Assembly (NCBI RefSeq): GCF_030252325.1
Contig: NZ_CP126981.1
Coordinates: forward strand, 4,340,001-4,404,000
From: Candidatus Mycobacterium wuenschmannii
GTDB lineage: Bacteria > Actinomycetota > Actinomycetes > Mycobacteriales > Mycobacteriaceae
Reading direction: 5' to 3'
Length of the DNA: 64,000 bases
Made by a program: the position numbers and the translations under genes. The notes below the pieces were generated by a model. That model was given only the letters and a program-made list of their open reading frames with translations. It was not told where the DNA came from and did no database searches. This document shows, piece after piece, positions 28,734 to 38,552 of this stretch. Within the stretch, counting starts at the first letter, position 1. Each line of letters opens with the position of its first letter.

Positions 28734-29159
28734 ATGCGGGTTCTGATCCTCGCGGTGCTCGGCGCGATTCTCGCCGCCGCACCGGCGACCGCCGATCCCG
28801 GTCCCAGCGCGATGCCGTTCGCGCCGCCGTTCGTCGACCACGTCGCGTGGGCGCAATGGTCCACTGTGAGTGGGCTTTCCAGCCTTCGGGTCTATCCGAC
28901 GGCATCGGGTCGGGCGGCCTCCAAGCGGCTCGGCTCACCGAGCCCCGAAGCCGATGAGGCGTGGGCCGAGGTGCTTGCGCTCGCGCCGCGGGCCGACACC
29001 CCCGGCATGCGCTCCCAGTTCCAATGTCACTGGGATTTCGCCGAGACGGCCGAACCCGGCAAGACCAGCTGGAATCTGGAGCCGTGGCGCCCGGTCGTCG
29101 ACGACGCAGCGATGGTGGCCGCAGGTTGCAATCCCGGCGGCGCTGGTGAGCCGTTCTGA
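28734..29159 (+). CDS. secreted DUF2599-like protein (Rv0477-like)
   Basis: A 141-residue exported protein. The signal peptide covers residues 1-20 ([15 protein letters not shown]), and the mature part ends in a conserved Trp/Cys-containing segment (QFQCHWDF...SWNLEPWRP...AAGCNPGG) with two Cys that can form a disulfide. That pattern fits DUF2599 and Rv0477 (148 aa). Its stop overlaps the deoC start (TGATG). Function is unknown. Confidence 0.8.
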   Translation: MRVLILAVLGAILAAAPATADPGPSAMPFAPPFVDHVAWAQWSTVSGLSSLRVYPTASGRAASKRLGSPSPEADEAWAEVLALAPRADTPGMRSQFQCHWDFAETAEPGKTSWNLEPWRPVVDDAAMVAAGCNPGGAGEPF

Positions 29160-29824
29160 TGACGTGGACCCGCGAACAGGTCGCCGCGCTGGTCGACCAC
29201 ACCTTGCTCAAGCCGGAGGCCAGCGCGGCTGACGTGGCTGCGGTCGCCGCCGAGGCCGCCGCGCTCGGCGCCTACGCCGTCTGCGTCTCGCCGTCGATGG
29301 TCGCGCACGCCACCCACGCCGGTGTTCCGGTCGTCGCGGTGGCCGGATTCCCTTCCGGCAAGCATCTTTCCGAGCTCAAGGCGCGCGAATCGGCGCTGGC
29401 CGTCGCGGCGGGAGCGGTCGAGGTCGACATGGTGATCGACGTCGGCGCCGCGATCGCCGGTGACTTCGAAGCGGTGCGCGCCGACATTGCGGCGGTGCGG
29501 GCCGTGATCCCAGGCATCGTGCTGAAGGTCATCGTCGAATCGGCCGCGCTGCTGACGCTCGCCGACGATTCCGCATTGGTCACCGTGTGCCGCGCCGCCG
29601 AGGATGCCGGCGCCGACTTCGTCAAGACTTCAACGGGTTTCCATCCGGCCGGCGGCGCTTCGGTGGCCGCCATCGCGTTGATGGCCGACACTGTCGGTGG
29701 CCGGCTGGGGGTCAAAGCCAGCGGTGGAATCCGCACGGCCGAAACAGCTTTGGCGATGCTCGACGCTGGCGCGACCCGGCTTGGGCTGTCCGGAACCCGC
29801 GCGGTGCTCGACGAGCTGGGCTGA
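29159..29824 (+). CDS. deoC: deoxyribose-phosphate aldolase DeoC
   Basis: A 221-residue TIM-barrel aldolase. The Schiff-base Lys is in DFVKTSTGF, with a second active-site Lys in [10 protein letters not shown] and the Glu/Lys of LKVIVE. It splits 2-deoxyribose-5-phosphate into glyceraldehyde-3-phosphate and acetaldehyde during deoxynucleoside breakdown. The ATG overlaps the preceding stop. A hairpin overlapping its own stop codon probably ends the unit. Confidence 0.95.
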   Translation: MTWTREQVAALVDHTLLKPEASAADVAAVAAEAAALGAYAVCVSPSMVAHATHAGVPVVAVAGFPSGKHLSELKARESALAVAAGAVEVDMVIDVGAAIAGDFEAVRADIAAVRAVIPGIVLKVIVESAALLTLADDSALVTVCRAAEDAGADFVKTSTGFHPAGGASVAAIALMADTVGGRLGVKASGGIRTAETALAMLDAGATRLGLSGTRAVLDELG

Positions 29825-29836
29825 ATTGCCCAGCTC
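29813..29836 (+). terminator. hairpin at the deoC stop codon
   Basis: GAGCTGGGC (29813-29821) and GCCCAGCTC (29828-29836) form a perfect 9-bp stem with the loop TGAATT, which contains the deoC stop. It runs into the dispersed repeat copy B and faces the convergent DUF2993 genes. Confidence 0.65.
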
Positions 29837-29869
29837 CTCCTCATCGCGCTACGCGCTCTGCATCGTCGC
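29833..29869 (-). repeat. dispersed 37-bp repeat, copy B
   Basis: The reverse complement of this segment matches 11942-11978 at 36 of 37 positions. It lies in the gap between convergent deoC and the DUF2993 gene and overlaps the right arm of the deoC hairpin. Confidence 0.75.
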
Positions 29870-29877
29870 TGGGCGGG

Positions 29878-31020
29878 CTAGAGATCGGCCAGGCAGGGGT
29901 CGTCGTTGTTGCCGGCCGGGATCGTCGCGTTGGTGCTGGAGAACGCCGCCTCCACCCCGCTGTCGGTGACCTTGATGCTGTCGGCGTGTAGTCCCAGCGG
30001 GTAGTTGCGGGTGGCCTTGGCCATCAGGTCGTCGATGTACTTCTGGGCGGTCTCCGAAGAGATTTTCGCGCCCAACGCCGACACGTTGACCACCTGCAGC
30101 GACAGCCCGTTGTTGACGATCTGCGGCTTGAGGGTGGCGCTGTTGAGCAGGCCTTTGAGCTGGATCGTCCCGTCGCTGGTGTTGGTGGTGACGCCGCTGG
30201 TGACGAATGCCCCGAGCACCGGCACGGCGTCCTGGATCGACTGCTTGATGCCGTCGGCCGACCAGGTGACCGTTCCGTTGATCGACCCGATGGTGCCACG
30301 CGAATTGCTGGTGTCGTTCAGCTTGATGTCGCGGACGTCGAAGCTGACCTTCATGCCCTTGGCCTTGCGCACCTGATTGCCGCCGGTCTGCACGGAGATG
30401 TCGCTGTAGGTCTTGGTGAGGTACTGCCACAACACCGGCGGGGCCGGCGAGAACGAGACATCCGCGCTGTCCTGCACCTCGCACTGCACGGCGTTCGCGA
30501 CCTTCGTACTCGCGGCATGGCGGGCGTACAGCTCGCCGCCGATCGGGACCGCGAGCACCACCAGCCCAACGATGAGCAGGATCAACAGCAGCGACGTCTT
30601 GTTGGCGAAGAACCGGCGTCCAGTCTTGTCCTCGGTCGCCTCGAAGGCCGGTGGGGGAGGCGTCGGGATGGAGATCCGGGTGGTCAGGTTCTCGTGCGGC
30701 GGCGGCGGAGGGCCTGGCTGCTGGGCCCGCGGGTTGGGCGGCGGTCCCTGTTGCGCGGGCTGCTCCGGCGGCCGGTTCGGCGGCGGGGCCGGTTGCTGTG
30801 GGGGACGGCCGGGCGGGCGCCCGGGTTGCTGCGGGCGCGGCACGTCGCGGGCGGACGGCTGTGGGGGACGGCCCGGCTGGGGGATGTGGCGGGTCGGCGA
30901 CTCCGAGGGCGGCAAGGGCCGGCGGCGCGGCGGGAAGCCGCGGTTGGGCGGCCCGGCCGGGCGGGGCGGACGCCCGCGGTCGGGTGGCTCGTTGGGCGGC
31001 GGGCCCTGCGGGTTAGACAT
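29878..31020 (-). CDS. DUF2993 membrane protein with Pro-rich N-terminus (Rv0479c-like)
   Basis: A 380-residue protein. Residues 1-130 are Pro/Arg/Gln-rich and probably disordered in the cytoplasm. A single membrane helix follows (about 150-172), then an extracytoplasmic DUF2993 domain (~180-380), which belongs to the lipid-binding-type beta-barrel proteins. The motif GELYARHAAS sits just after the helix. Its start overlaps the end of the next paralogue by 8 bp, so the two DUF2993 genes form an operon with the nitrilase gene. DUF2993 proteins are thought to act in envelope lipid handling; that is inference. Confidence 0.82.
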   Translation of the reverse strand: MSNPQGPPPNEPPDRGRPPRPAGPPNRGFPPRRRPLPPSESPTRHIPQPGRPPQPSARDVPRPQQPGRPPGRPPQQPAPPPNRPPEQPAQQGPPPNPRAQQPGPPPPPHENLTTRISIPTPPPPAFEATEDKTGRRFFANKTSLLLILLIVGLVVLAVPIGGELYARHAASTKVANAVQCEVQDSADVSFSPAPPVLWQYLTKTYSDISVQTGGNQVRKAKGMKVSFDVRDIKLNDTSNSRGTIGSINGTVTWSADGIKQSIQDAVPVLGAFVTSGVTTNTSDGTIQLKGLLNSATLKPQIVNNGLSLQVVNVSALGAKISSETAQKYIDDLMAKATRNYPLGLHADSIKVTDSGVEAAFSSTNATIPAGNNDDPCLADL

Positions 31021-31945
31021 GAGCGAAGCAGGGGTCTTCCCCGCCGGGGGGGATCGAGGCGTTTTGGGTCGAGAAGTGTGCTGCCACACCATCGTTGGTG
31101 ACCGACACGCTGTCCGCCTTGATGCCCAGCGGGTACTGCTTGAGCAGTGCCGCGGTGAAGGTGTTCAGCGCCGTCTGCGCTGTCTCGTGCGGGATCATCA
31201 CGCCGAGCGCGCTGACCTTGTAGACCTGCAGCGTCAGCTTGCCGTCGGCGACCTGCGGCTTGACCGTGACGCCGCCGAGGCCCATCGCTCCGGTGAGCTG
31301 AATGGTGCCGGCGCCGGGGTCGGTCGTGACGCTGTCGACCAGTCCACCGATGAACGGCACGGAGTTCTGGATGGTCTGTTGGATGCCTTCGGACGTCCAG
31401 GTGATGGCCGCGTCCAGCTTGCCGATGGTGCCCTTGGAGTCGGCGTTGCCGTGCAGGTCGACGTCGTCGATCTCGATGTCGGCCTTCATGCCCTTGGCGT
31501 TGCGGATGTTGTTACCCGCGGTGTGGATGGTGATGTCCTTGTAATGGCCTTGCAGGTGTTGCAGCAGGAACGGACTCGACCCGAACGACGCGGTCGCGCC
31601 GTCCTGGATCACGCACTGGGTCGCCGAGGCGACGACGCTGTTCGCGCGGTGGCGGGCGTACATCTCGCCGCCGACCAGGCCGGCGATGCCGAGCGCGGCC
31701 ACGATGACCAGAATGAGGATGATCGACACCGGATCGCCGCGAAAGCGCAAGCGGCGCTTGGGTTTAGCAGGCTCGACCGGCTCCTGCGCGGTAGTCGGAT
31801 AGTCCTGGACCGGCGGCGGATACGTCGGCGGGGTCGGCGGCTGGTAGTCGTAGTCGGCCTGCGGTCCCGGCTGGGTGGGCGAATTCTGCTCGCCGGGGCG
31901 CGACCACATCGACGGCGGGTCCTCGGGTCCCTGCGGATTCGTCAT
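31013..31945 (-). CDS. DUF2993 membrane protein, second paralogue
   Basis: A 310-residue paralogue of the adjacent gene: a shorter Pro/Tyr-rich N-terminus (1-75), a membrane helix (about 75-98), GEMYARHRANS, and a DUF2993 domain ending in PPGGEDPCFAHV, where the neighbour ends in PAGNNDDPCLADL. Both keep a Cys near the start and end of the outer domain, probably a disulfide. M. tuberculosis has, as I recall, one such gene (Rv0479c) here, so this looks like a tandem duplication. It overlaps the nitrilase gene by 4 bp. Confidence 0.82.
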   Translation of the reverse strand: MTNPQGPEDPPSMWSRPGEQNSPTQPGPQADYDYQPPTPPTYPPPVQDYPTTAQEPVEPAKPKRRLRFRGDPVSIILILVIVAALGIAGLVGGEMYARHRANSVVASATQCVIQDGATASFGSSPFLLQHLQGHYKDITIHTAGNNIRNAKGMKADIEIDDVDLHGNADSKGTIGKLDAAITWTSEGIQQTIQNSVPFIGGLVDSVTTDPGAGTIQLTGAMGLGGVTVKPQVADGKLTLQVYKVSALGVMIPHETAQTALNTFTAALLKQYPLGIKADSVSVTNDGVAAHFSTQNASIPPGGEDPCFAHV

Positions 31946-32757
31946 CCGCGCGATTCTGCCTTATCACCATGAGCTAGCGCTGTGTAGTTGCGCAGCACGG
32001 CGATTGTCTCGCGGGCCTTGCTCACCTGCTCGAGGTCGACGTCGCTGACCAGCAGCTGCGGATCGCCGTCGGCCGAGGCCACCACCGCGCCGAACGGCGA
32101 GACGACCAGGCTGCCGCCGACGCCGGTCGGCGCGCTGGACGCCAGCGGCTCGCCGGGATCGGCCTGCCCGGCTGCGACGACGTAGCTGGTGGAATCCAGC
32201 GCGCGGGCCCGGGCCAGCAACGTCCACTGCTCGAGTTTCCCCGGGCCGGCCGCCCACGACGCGCTCACCACGATCAGCTCGGCGCCGCGGTCGGCCAGCG
32301 TGGTGAACAGCTCGGGAAAGCGGAGGTCATAGCAGGTCGTCAGGCCGACCTGGACGCCGTCGACGGTGATCGCGACCGGGCGGTCGCCCGGCGCGACGGT
32401 GGTCGACTCGGTAAAGCCGAAGGCGTCGTAGAGGTGGATCTTGTCGTAGTGCGCGTCGACGCCCGGACCGGTGGCGAGCAGGGTGTTGTGGACGCGGCCG
32501 TCGTCGGCCGGGGTGAACATGCCGGCCACCACGGTGATGCCGGCGTCGGCGGCGATGCGGCGCACGCCGTCGGCCCACGGCCCGTCGACCGGCTCGGCGA
32601 TCGGCGCCAGCGGGACCCCGAACCGGCACATCGTCGCCTCCGGGAATACCACCAGCGACGCGCCCGCCTCGGCGGCCCGCCCGGTGTAGTCCCGCACGAT
32701 CTGCAGGTTGTCGCCCGGGTCGGTGCCGCTGAGGATCTGGGCCACCGCGATGCGCAT
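31942..32757 (-). CDS. carbon-nitrogen hydrolase (nitrilase superfamily, Rv0480c-like)
   Basis: A 271-residue nitrilase-fold amidohydrolase with the full Glu-Lys-Cys triad: FPEA (~40), YDKIHLYD (~110) and TTCYDLRFPE (~143). The CYDLRFPE form is typical of the omega-amidase/Nit2 and Nit1-like branch, which cleans up deaminated glutathione or amides of keto acids. The precise substrate is inferred only at family level. It is the first gene of the nitrilase-DUF2993-DUF2993 operon (4-bp overlap). Confidence 0.87.
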   Translation of the reverse strand: MRIAVAQILSGTDPGDNLQIVRDYTGRAAEAGASLVVFPEATMCRFGVPLAPIAEPVDGPWADGVRRIAADAGITVVAGMFTPADDGRVHNTLLATGPGVDAHYDKIHLYDAFGFTESTTVAPGDRPVAITVDGVQVGLTTCYDLRFPELFTTLADRGAELIVVSASWAAGPGKLEQWTLLARARALDSTSYVVAAGQADPGEPLASSAPTGVGGSLVVSPFGAVVASADGDPQLLVSDVDLEQVSKARETIAVLRNYTALAHGDKAESRG

Positions 32758-32861
32758 GACCGCCAGCCTAGAGGTTGTGCGAGCGTCGAGTTGTTGGGCG
32801 AAAAGAGGGTCCGGTTCCCCGACAAGTCGACGTTCGGCGAGGCCGTGTCAGAATCCCTCCC

Positions 32862-33290
32862 ATGATCGAGTTCACGCTGAGGCAGACGACGACGGCACCG
32901 ATCGAGAAGGTGTTCGACTCCCTCACAAACCACCGAGCCATTGCCGACGTCTCGATGGCCCGACGCAGCACGCTGGACCGCGAGGGCGTCCCCGCGCCCA
33001 ACGGGGTCGGCGCCGTCCGCCGCATCGAGGCCGTCGGACCGGCCATCGTCGAGGAGATCATCGAGTACGAGCGGCCGACCCGCTACGCGTACAAGATGCT
33101 CTCCGGCGCCCCGGTCCGCGACCACGTCGGCACCGTGTCCCTGCGGGAGGCCGGCACCGGCACCGAGGTCGAGTGGCATCTGCGGTCGACGCCGAAGATC
33201 CCCGGCGTGAGTTGGCTGTTGGCTCCGGTGCTCAAGAAGGTGATCGGTGACCTGCTCGGTGGTGCCGTGAAGGCCGCCGAGCGGTCCTAG
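32862..33290 (+). CDS. SRPBCC-family protein
   Basis: A 142-residue START/polyketide-cyclase-like fold (MIEFTLRQTTTAPIEKVFDSLTNHRAIADVS). It should bind a hydrophobic ligand in a beta-sheet cavity; no catalytic residues are obvious. ATG 32862 gives the conserved start of the fold. Its stop interlocks with that of the convergent DUF2505 gene (shared CTAG). Ligand unknown. Confidence 0.8.
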   Translation: MIEFTLRQTTTAPIEKVFDSLTNHRAIADVSMARRSTLDREGVPAPNGVGAVRRIEAVGPAIVEEIIEYERPTRYAYKMLSGAPVRDHVGTVSLREAGTGTEVEWHLRSTPKIPGVSWLLAPVLKKVIGDLLGGAVKAAERS

Positions 33291-33793
33291 GCCCCGTCGC
33301 CGATCCACCCGGTGGTGAAGCGCTGCTCGCGGATGAGCAGCTCCATCAGTTGGCTGCCGATAAAGTTCTCCAGCTTGCCGCCGACCAGCGGGATCTTCAC
33401 CTCGACGGTGGCACGGAACGTCAGCCTCGAGCCGCCGTCGTCGAGCGGCTCCAGCACGGCGGTCCCGGTCAGCGATGCGGGCGAGTCGAGGATCGAGCCG
33501 GTGACCGTCGCCGTCGCCGACCCGTCGACGACGGAATCCCAGCGCTCCTCGCGGCGGATGTAGAGGTCGCCGCGGTGGAATTGGGTGACGACGGCCGGCA
33601 TCCGGTCCGCCCGCAGCGCCTGGGTAGTGACCACATCGATGACGCCGTCACCGACCTCCATCGAATCCAGCGTCGAATCGTCGGCACCCGAATCGTCCAG
33701 CCGGGCAAGCCAGTACTGCTCGTCGCCGAACGCCCCCAGCACCGCTTCGACCGATTCCACGTAGTCGGTGGACATGTCGAACGATCGCGGCAT
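33287..33793 (-). CDS. DUF2505 protein (Rv0481c-like)
   Basis: A 168-residue protein of the DUF2505 family, which also has an SRPBCC-like fold (MPRSFDMSTDYVESVEAVLGAFGDEQYW; FRATVEVKIPLVGGKLENFIG). It therefore faces a convergent gene for a protein of similar fold. It is divergent from murB with a 26-bp gap. Function is unknown. Confidence 0.82.
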   Translation of the reverse strand: MPRSFDMSTDYVESVEAVLGAFGDEQYWLARLDDSGADDSTLDSMEVGDGVIDVVTTQALRADRMPAVVTQFHRGDLYIRREERWDSVVDGSATATVTGSILDSPASLTGTAVLEPLDDGGSRLTFRATVEVKIPLVGGKLENFIGSQLMELLIREQRFTTGWIGDGA

Positions 33794-33819
33794 AGCAGGT
33801 CAGGCTACCGTCAAGAGTC

Positions 33820-34893
33820 ATGAAACCCGGTGACCTGGGAACGGTTTTCGCGGGCGCACGCGTCGACGAGAACGTGCCGCTGGCGCCGTTGACGACGCTG
33901 CGGGTCGGTCCCGTCGCGTCCCGCGTGGTCACCTGCGCCAGCACCGACCAGGTGGTCGCGACGCTGCGCCATCTCGACGCCGACGGGACGGCGCCGCTGC
34001 TGGTTCTGGCCGGCGGCTCGAATGTGGTGCTCTCCGATGCGCTGGTCGACCTGACCGTTGTCCGGTTGGCGCACAATGCTATTCGCGTGGATGGCAACCT
34101 GCTGCGCGCCGAGGCCGGTGCGGTGTGGGACGACGTAGTGGTCGCGGCGATCGACGCCGGGCTGGGCGGCCTGGAGTGCCTGTCCGGGATTCCCGGCTCC
34201 GCGGGCGCCACCCCGGTGCAGAACGTCGGCGCCTACGGGGTCGAGGTGGCCGACACGATCACCCGCGTCCGGTTGCTGGATCGCTGCAGCGGGGAGGTGC
34301 GCTGGGCGCCGGCGAGCGAACTCGGCTTCGGATATCGGACCAGTGTGCTCAAGCATTCCGACGCGGCGACCGTGCTGGAGGTGGAGTTCGCGCTGGACGG
34401 CTCCGGTCGCAGCGCGCCGTTGCGGTACGGCGAACTCGTGACGGCCCTCGATGCCGAAACCGGTGAGCGGGCGGACCCGGCCGCGGTCCGCGAGGCCGTG
34501 CTCGGGCTGCGGGCCGGCAAGGGCATGGTGCTCGACGAGGCCGACCACGACACCTGGAGTGTCGGATCGTTCTTCACCAATCCCGTTGTCACACAGCAGT
34601 TTTACCAGGCGCTGGCCGACCGGTCCGATCGTCCGGTGCCGAACTACCCGGCTCCCGACGGCGTCAAGCTGGCCGCGGGCTGGCTGGTCGAGCATGCCGG
34701 CTTCGGCAAGGGTCACCCGGGCGACGACGCCCCGTGCCGGCTGTCCACCAAGCACGCGCTGGCGCTGACCAACCGCGGCACGGCCGGCTCGGACGACGTG
34801 CTGGCGCTGGCCCGACGCGTGCGCGACGGGGTTCGCGACGTGTTTGGCGTCACACTGGTGCCCGAGCCGGTGCTGGTCGGCTGCTCCCTGTAG
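33820..34893 (+). CDS. murB: UDP-N-acetylenolpyruvoylglucosamine reductase MurB
   Basis: A 357-residue FAD enzyme. FAD-binding signatures are [11 protein letters not shown] (~60-72) and [23 protein letters not shown] (~123-145); the C-terminal domain holds [13 protein letters not shown], the catalytic Ser in VGSFFTNP, and a final Glu in [10 protein letters not shown]. It reduces the enolpyruvyl group to make UDP-N-acetylmuramate, the second committed step of peptidoglycan synthesis, in the cytoplasm. It is followed closely by the L,D-transpeptidase gene, a sensible cell-wall pair. Confidence 0.95.
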   Translation: MKPGDLGTVFAGARVDENVPLAPLTTLRVGPVASRVVTCASTDQVVATLRHLDADGTAPLLVLAGGSNVVLSDALVDLTVVRLAHNAIRVDGNLLRAEAGAVWDDVVVAAIDAGLGGLECLSGIPGSAGATPVQNVGAYGVEVADTITRVRLLDRCSGEVRWAPASELGFGYRTSVLKHSDAATVLEVEFALDGSGRSAPLRYGELVTALDAETGERADPAAVREAVLGLRAGKGMVLDEADHDTWSVGSFFTNPVVTQQFYQALADRSDRPVPNYPAPDGVKLAAGWLVEHAGFGKGHPGDDAPCRLSTKHALALTNRGTAGSDDVLALARRVRDGVRDVFGVTLVPEPVLVGCSL

Positions 34894-34939
34894 ATCGCGC
34901 GCGCGGTGGGAAGGTCGCCGCCGCCGGTATCGTGATGTC

Positions 34940-36259
34940 GTGAACACGGAGCGCGGCGTCTCGCCGGTCACTCGGCGCCGGGCCCTGACGACCCTGGCGG
35001 TCGGCGTCTTCGCGCCCAGCGTGCTGGCGGCCTGCAGTAATGGGTCGAGCAAGGAGGCCGAGAAGGCCAAGCCGCCCGCCGAGGCCGCGCTGACGTTCAA
35101 GCCCGCCGACAAGGCCACCAAGGTGCTGCCGACGACACCGATCAGCGTCGAGGTCCGCGACGGCTGGTTCCAGCACGTCGCGCTGACCAATGCCGACGGC
35201 AAGGTCGTCGCCGGCTCCCTGAACCGCGACCGCACGCTCTACACGGTCACCGAGCCACTGGGCTACGACGCGACCTACACCTGGAGCGGCTCGGCCGTCG
35301 GCCACGACGGCAAGCCCGTCGCGGTCAAGGGCGAGGTCAGCACCATCGCGCCCACCAAGGTCATCGACGGCGGGTTCCAGCTGGCCGACGGTCAGACCGT
35401 CGGCGTCGCGGCGCCGATCATCATCCAATTCGACGGGCCGATCGCCGACAAGGCCGCCGTCGAGAAGGCGTTGACGATCACCACCGAGCCGCCCGTCGAG
35501 GGCAGCTGGGCGTGGCTGCCCGACGAGGTCGGCGGCGCGCGGGTGCACTGGCGCAGCCGCGAGTACTACCCGGCCGGGACCAAGGTCAACGTCGACGCGA
35601 AGCTCTACGGGCTGGCCTTCGGGGACGACGCCTACGGCAAGCAGGACATGAGCCTGAAGATCGAGATCGGCCGCCGTCAAGTGGTCAAGGCCGAGGTCTC
35701 GTCGCACCGCATCCAGGTGGTCCGCGACGAGGGCGTGATCATGGACTTCCCGTGCAGCTACGGCGAGGGCGACAAGGCTCGCAACGTCACCCGCAACGGC
35801 ATCCACGTGGTCAGCGAGAAGTACGCGGACTTCTACATGTCCAACCCCGCGGCGGGCTACAGCAACGTCCACGAACGCTGGGCGGTGCGGATCTCCAACA
35901 ACGGCGAGTTCATCCACGCCAACCCGAGCAGCGCGGGCGCGCAGGGCAACAGCAACGTCACCAACGGCTGCGTCAACCTGTCCACCGCCGACGCCGAGCA
36001 GTACTTCGCCAGCGCGATCTACGGCGACCCGGTCGAGGTCACCGGCAGCCGCATCGAACTGTCCTACGCCGACGGCGACATCTGGGACTGGGCCGTCGAC
36101 TGGGACACCTGGGTGGGCATGTCGGCGCTGCCCAAGCCGAGCGGCGCCAAGCCGGCGCCGGTGTCGATCCCGCGCAGCGCCCCGGCTACGCCGCGCGACG
36201 CGCCGTCACTGTCGGGCACCCCGACGACGACGCCTAGTCCTGCGGGGCCCGGCGGTTGA
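34940..36259 (+). CDS. lprQ: lipoprotein L,D-transpeptidase LprQ / LdtMt5-type
   Basis: A 439-residue exported protein from GTG 34940. The signal peptide ends in the lipobox LAACS (~30). Two immunoglobulin-like domains follow (~65-240), then the YkuD L,D-transpeptidase domain (~245-390). The catalytic motif reads [23 protein letters not shown], with NGC in place of the SHGC of other Ldts, as in the LdtMt5 branch. The C-terminus is Pro/Ala/Thr-rich. It makes 3-3 cross-links in peptidoglycan outside the membrane. Its end overlaps the convergent SDR gene by 26 bp. Confidence 0.92.
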   Translation: MNTERGVSPVTRRRALTTLAVGVFAPSVLAACSNGSSKEAEKAKPPAEAALTFKPADKATKVLPTTPISVEVRDGWFQHVALTNADGKVVAGSLNRDRTLYTVTEPLGYDATYTWSGSAVGHDGKPVAVKGEVSTIAPTKVIDGGFQLADGQTVGVAAPIIIQFDGPIADKAAVEKALTITTEPPVEGSWAWLPDEVGGARVHWRSREYYPAGTKVNVDAKLYGLAFGDDAYGKQDMSLKIEIGRRQVVKAEVSSHRIQVVRDEGVIMDFPCSYGEGDKARNVTRNGIHVVSEKYADFYMSNPAAGYSNVHERWAVRISNNGEFIHANPSSAGAQGNSNVTNGCVNLSTADAEQYFASAIYGDPVEVTGSRIELSYADGDIWDWAVDWDTWVGMSALPKPSGAKPAPVSIPRSAPATPRDAPSLSGTPTTTPSPAGPGG

Positions 36260-37022
36260 ACCGCGACCCCGGCGCCTGATCACGGGGCCGGATGACGATC
36301 TGGTCGAGGTCGACGTGCGACGGCCGAGACGCCACGAACCCGATCACCTCGGCGACGTCGCCCGCCGTCAACGGCGTGATCCCCTGATACACCGCGTCTG
36401 CGCGGTCCCTGTCGCCGTCGAAGCGCACCAGCGAGAACTCCGTCTCGACAGCGCCGGGCGCAATCTCGGTGAGCCGCACCGGTTTTCCGAGTAGCTCGCC
36501 GCGCAGCGTGCGGTGCAGCGCGCCTTGCGCGTGCTTGGCCGCGACGTAGGCCGAGCCGTTGTCGTAGGTCTCCAGCGCGGCGATCGACGTCACGGTGATG
36601 ATCAGGCCGTCGCCGGAGTCGATCAGCTTGGGTAGCAGCGCGCGGGTGACCCGTAGCGTGCCCAGCACATTGGTCTCCCACATCCAGCGCCAGTGCTCGA
36701 GGTCGGTGTCGGCCACCGGCGCCAGGCCCTTGGCGCCGCCGGCGTTGTTGACCAGCACGTCGACCCGGCCCAGTTGCTGCGCCAACGCGTCCACCGCGGC
36801 GTCACTAGTGACGTCGGCCACAATTGCCGTCCCGCCGATCTCGGCGGCCAGTGCGGTGATGCGATCTTCGCGGCGCGCCGCGGCGACGACGTGAAAGCCT
36901 TGTGCGGCAAGGGTTCTCGCGGTCGCCTCGCCGATACCCGCGCTGGCGCCGGTAACGACGGCGACGGGCCGGTCGCCGGTTTCGGGGGCGGAGGACGTCG
37001 ATTGCGGATCAGTGGAACCCAT
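36234..37022 (-). CDS. short-chain dehydrogenase/reductase (Rv0484c-like)
   Basis: A 262-residue SDR with TGASAGIG (NADP/NAD binding, about 25-32), NNAG, the catalytic Ser in TVTSIAAL and Tyr/Lys in YVAAK (~165). The Ser/Thr-rich extension of 18 residues at the N-terminus is unusual but may be real. Substrate unknown. It is divergent from the poly-Cys leader ORF and ROK gene, sharing a 36-bp promoter gap. Confidence 0.87.
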   Translation of the reverse strand: MGSTDPQSTSSAPETGDRPVAVVTGASAGIGEATARTLAAQGFHVVAAARREDRITALAAEIGGTAIVADVTSDAAVDALAQQLGRVDVLVNNAGGAKGLAPVADTDLEHWRWMWETNVLGTLRVTRALLPKLIDSGDGLIITVTSIAALETYDNGSAYVAAKHAQGALHRTLRGELLGKPVRLTEIAPGAVETEFSLVRFDGDRDRADAVYQGITPLTAGDVAEVIGFVASRPSHVDLDQIVIRPRDQAPGSRFNRRAPQD

Positions 37023-37045
37023 CTGAAGGACTCTAGTAACCGTGC

Positions 37046-37051
37046 TAAATT
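37046..37051 (+). promoter_or_regulatory. -10 element for leaderless poly-Cys leader
   Basis: TAAATT fits the mycobacterial TANNNT -10. It ends 7 bp before the GTG at 37059, the spacing expected when transcription starts at the first base of the start codon. Confidence 0.6.
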
Positions 37052-37058
37052 CCTCGGT

Positions 37059-37145
37059 GTGTACTCCAGCACCCTGTTCGGCTGTCTACCCGCGTGTTGT
37101 TGCGCGGGCTGCGCGTGTTGTTGCCGCGCAATCAGCCGCGCCTGA
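37059..37145 (+). CDS. poly-cysteine leader peptide (putative cysteine-responsive attenuator)
   Basis: A 28-codon ORF with GTG start. Eight of the 28 residues are Cys, including two CCC runs (PACCCAGCACCCR). Leaderless poly-Cys short ORFs are known in mycobacteria as attenuators that couple cysteine supply to expression of downstream genes. This one lies 73 bp upstream of a ROK regulator gene followed by mshA, the first gene of mycothiol synthesis, a pathway that consumes cysteine. A -10 element is placed for leaderless start. It is too short to be called by ordinary gene finders. The coding role is inferred from composition and position. Confidence 0.68.
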   Translation: MYSSTLFGCLPACCCAGCACCCRAISRA

Positions 37146-37218
37146 GCTGTAGCGCTAACGCGCTCGCGACGGTGTGCGGCTCCCAGACCGCCATCGGAAC
37201 TCGGACAAGGACACACCA

Positions 37219-38517
37219 ATGCGTTCAACAACTTTCACTTCGCATCAGCACAACCCACTCGCGGCCGCGCGCCGCCGCGGCCCGGGCCGGCACCGCGTGA
37301 TCGCCCCCTCGCTGCAACTCTCCGACGCCGCCGCGTCCTCGGTCTTCCGGGCCGTGCGGCTGCGCGGGCCGATCGGCCGCGACGTCATCGCCCAGGTCAC
37401 CTCGCTGTCCATCGCGACGGTCAACCGCCAGGTCATCGCCCTGCTGGATGCCGGAATCCTGCGGGAACGCGCTGACCTGGCCGTTTCCGGGGCGATCGGG
37501 CGCCCCCGGGTGCCCGTCGAGGTCAACCACGAGCCGTTCCTGACCCTTGGCATCCACATCGGCGCCCGGACCACCAGCATCGTGGCCACCGACCTGTTCG
37601 GCCGCACACTGGACGCCGTCGAAACCCCGACGCCGCGCACCGCGCAGGGCCCGGCACTGGCCGCGCTTGCCGACGGAGCCCGTCGCTACCTGCGCCGTTG
37701 GCACCGCCGGCGGGCGCTCTGGGTCGGCGTCGCGATCGGTGGCACCGTCGACGCCGCCAGCGGTCACGTCGACCACGCCCGATTGGGCTGGCGCGACGCT
37801 CCGGTCGGCCCGGCGATCGCCGAGGCGCTGGAGTTGCCGGTGTCGGTCGCCTCGCACGTCGATGCGATGGCCGCCGCCGAACTGCTGCTCGGCATGCGCC
37901 GCTTCGGTCCGAACTCCTCGACCAGCCTGTATGTCTATGCCCGCGAGACCGTCGGCTACGCGCTGATGATCGACGGCCGGGTGCACAGCCCGGCGAGTGG
38001 CCCGGGCACCATCACCAACCTGCCCGCGCAGTCCGCGTTGCTCGGCGGCACGGGTCTGCTCGAGTCCACGGTCAGCGACGAGGCCGTGGTGGCGGCGGCC
38101 CGCCGGCTGCGGATCCTGCCGGCGCACACCGGCGCATCGGGTGGCACCGTCACCGAGGTGCTGAAGCTGGCTCGCGGCGGCAACAAGCAGGCCCAGGAAT
38201 TGCTCGACGAGCGGGCCCGCGTGCTCGGCGAATCCGTTGCGCTGCTTCGTGATCTGCTCAACCCGGACGACCTGGTGGTCGGCGGTCAGGCCTTCACCGA
38301 ATATCCCGAGGGCATGGCCAAGGTGGAGGAGGCCTACAAGGCCCGACTGGTGTTGCCCGCGCGCGACATTCGGGTGACCGCGTTCGGGAACCGGGTGCAG
38401 GAGTCCGGCGCCGGCGTCGTGTCGCTGGCCGGGCTGTACTCCGACCCGCTGGGCGCCATGCGCCGCGCCGCTCCGCCGCTGCCCGTCTACGAGGTTGACG
38501 TCGAGACACCCGCCTGA
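37219..38517 (+). CDS. ROK-family transcriptional regulator (Rv0485-like)
   Basis: A 432-residue protein with an N-terminal winged helix (about residues 40-95; [30 protein letters not shown]) and a ROK/ASKHA sugar-kinase-like domain (~105-420) with an [19 protein letters not shown] phosphate-1-like loop and [12 protein letters not shown] regulators bind DNA and sense sugars. The M. tuberculosis counterpart Rv0485 influences several surface-protein genes and virulence. ATG 37219 has an AAGGA site 7 bp upstream. It lies upstream of mshA with a 35-bp gap and downstream of the poly-Cys leader. Confidence 0.88.
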   Translation: MRSTTFTSHQHNPLAAARRRGPGRHRVIAPSLQLSDAAASSVFRAVRLRGPIGRDVIAQVTSLSIATVNRQVIALLDAGILRERADLAVSGAIGRPRVPVEVNHEPFLTLGIHIGARTTSIVATDLFGRTLDAVETPTPRTAQGPALAALADGARRYLRRWHRRRALWVGVAIGGTVDAASGHVDHARLGWRDAPVGPAIAEALELPVSVASHVDAMAAAELLLGMRRFGPNSSTSLYVYARETVGYALMIDGRVHSPASGPGTITNLPAQSALLGGTGLLESTVSDEAVVAAARRLRILPAHTGASGGTVTEVLKLARGGNKQAQELLDERARVLGESVALLRDLLNPDDLVVGGQAFTEYPEGMAKVEEAYKARLVLPARDIRVTAFGNRVQESGAGVVSLAGLYSDPLGAMRRAAPPLPVYEVDVETPA

Positions 38518-38552
38518 CCTGGGCCTGGACCGGGTGCTGCAAAGATGGCTGG

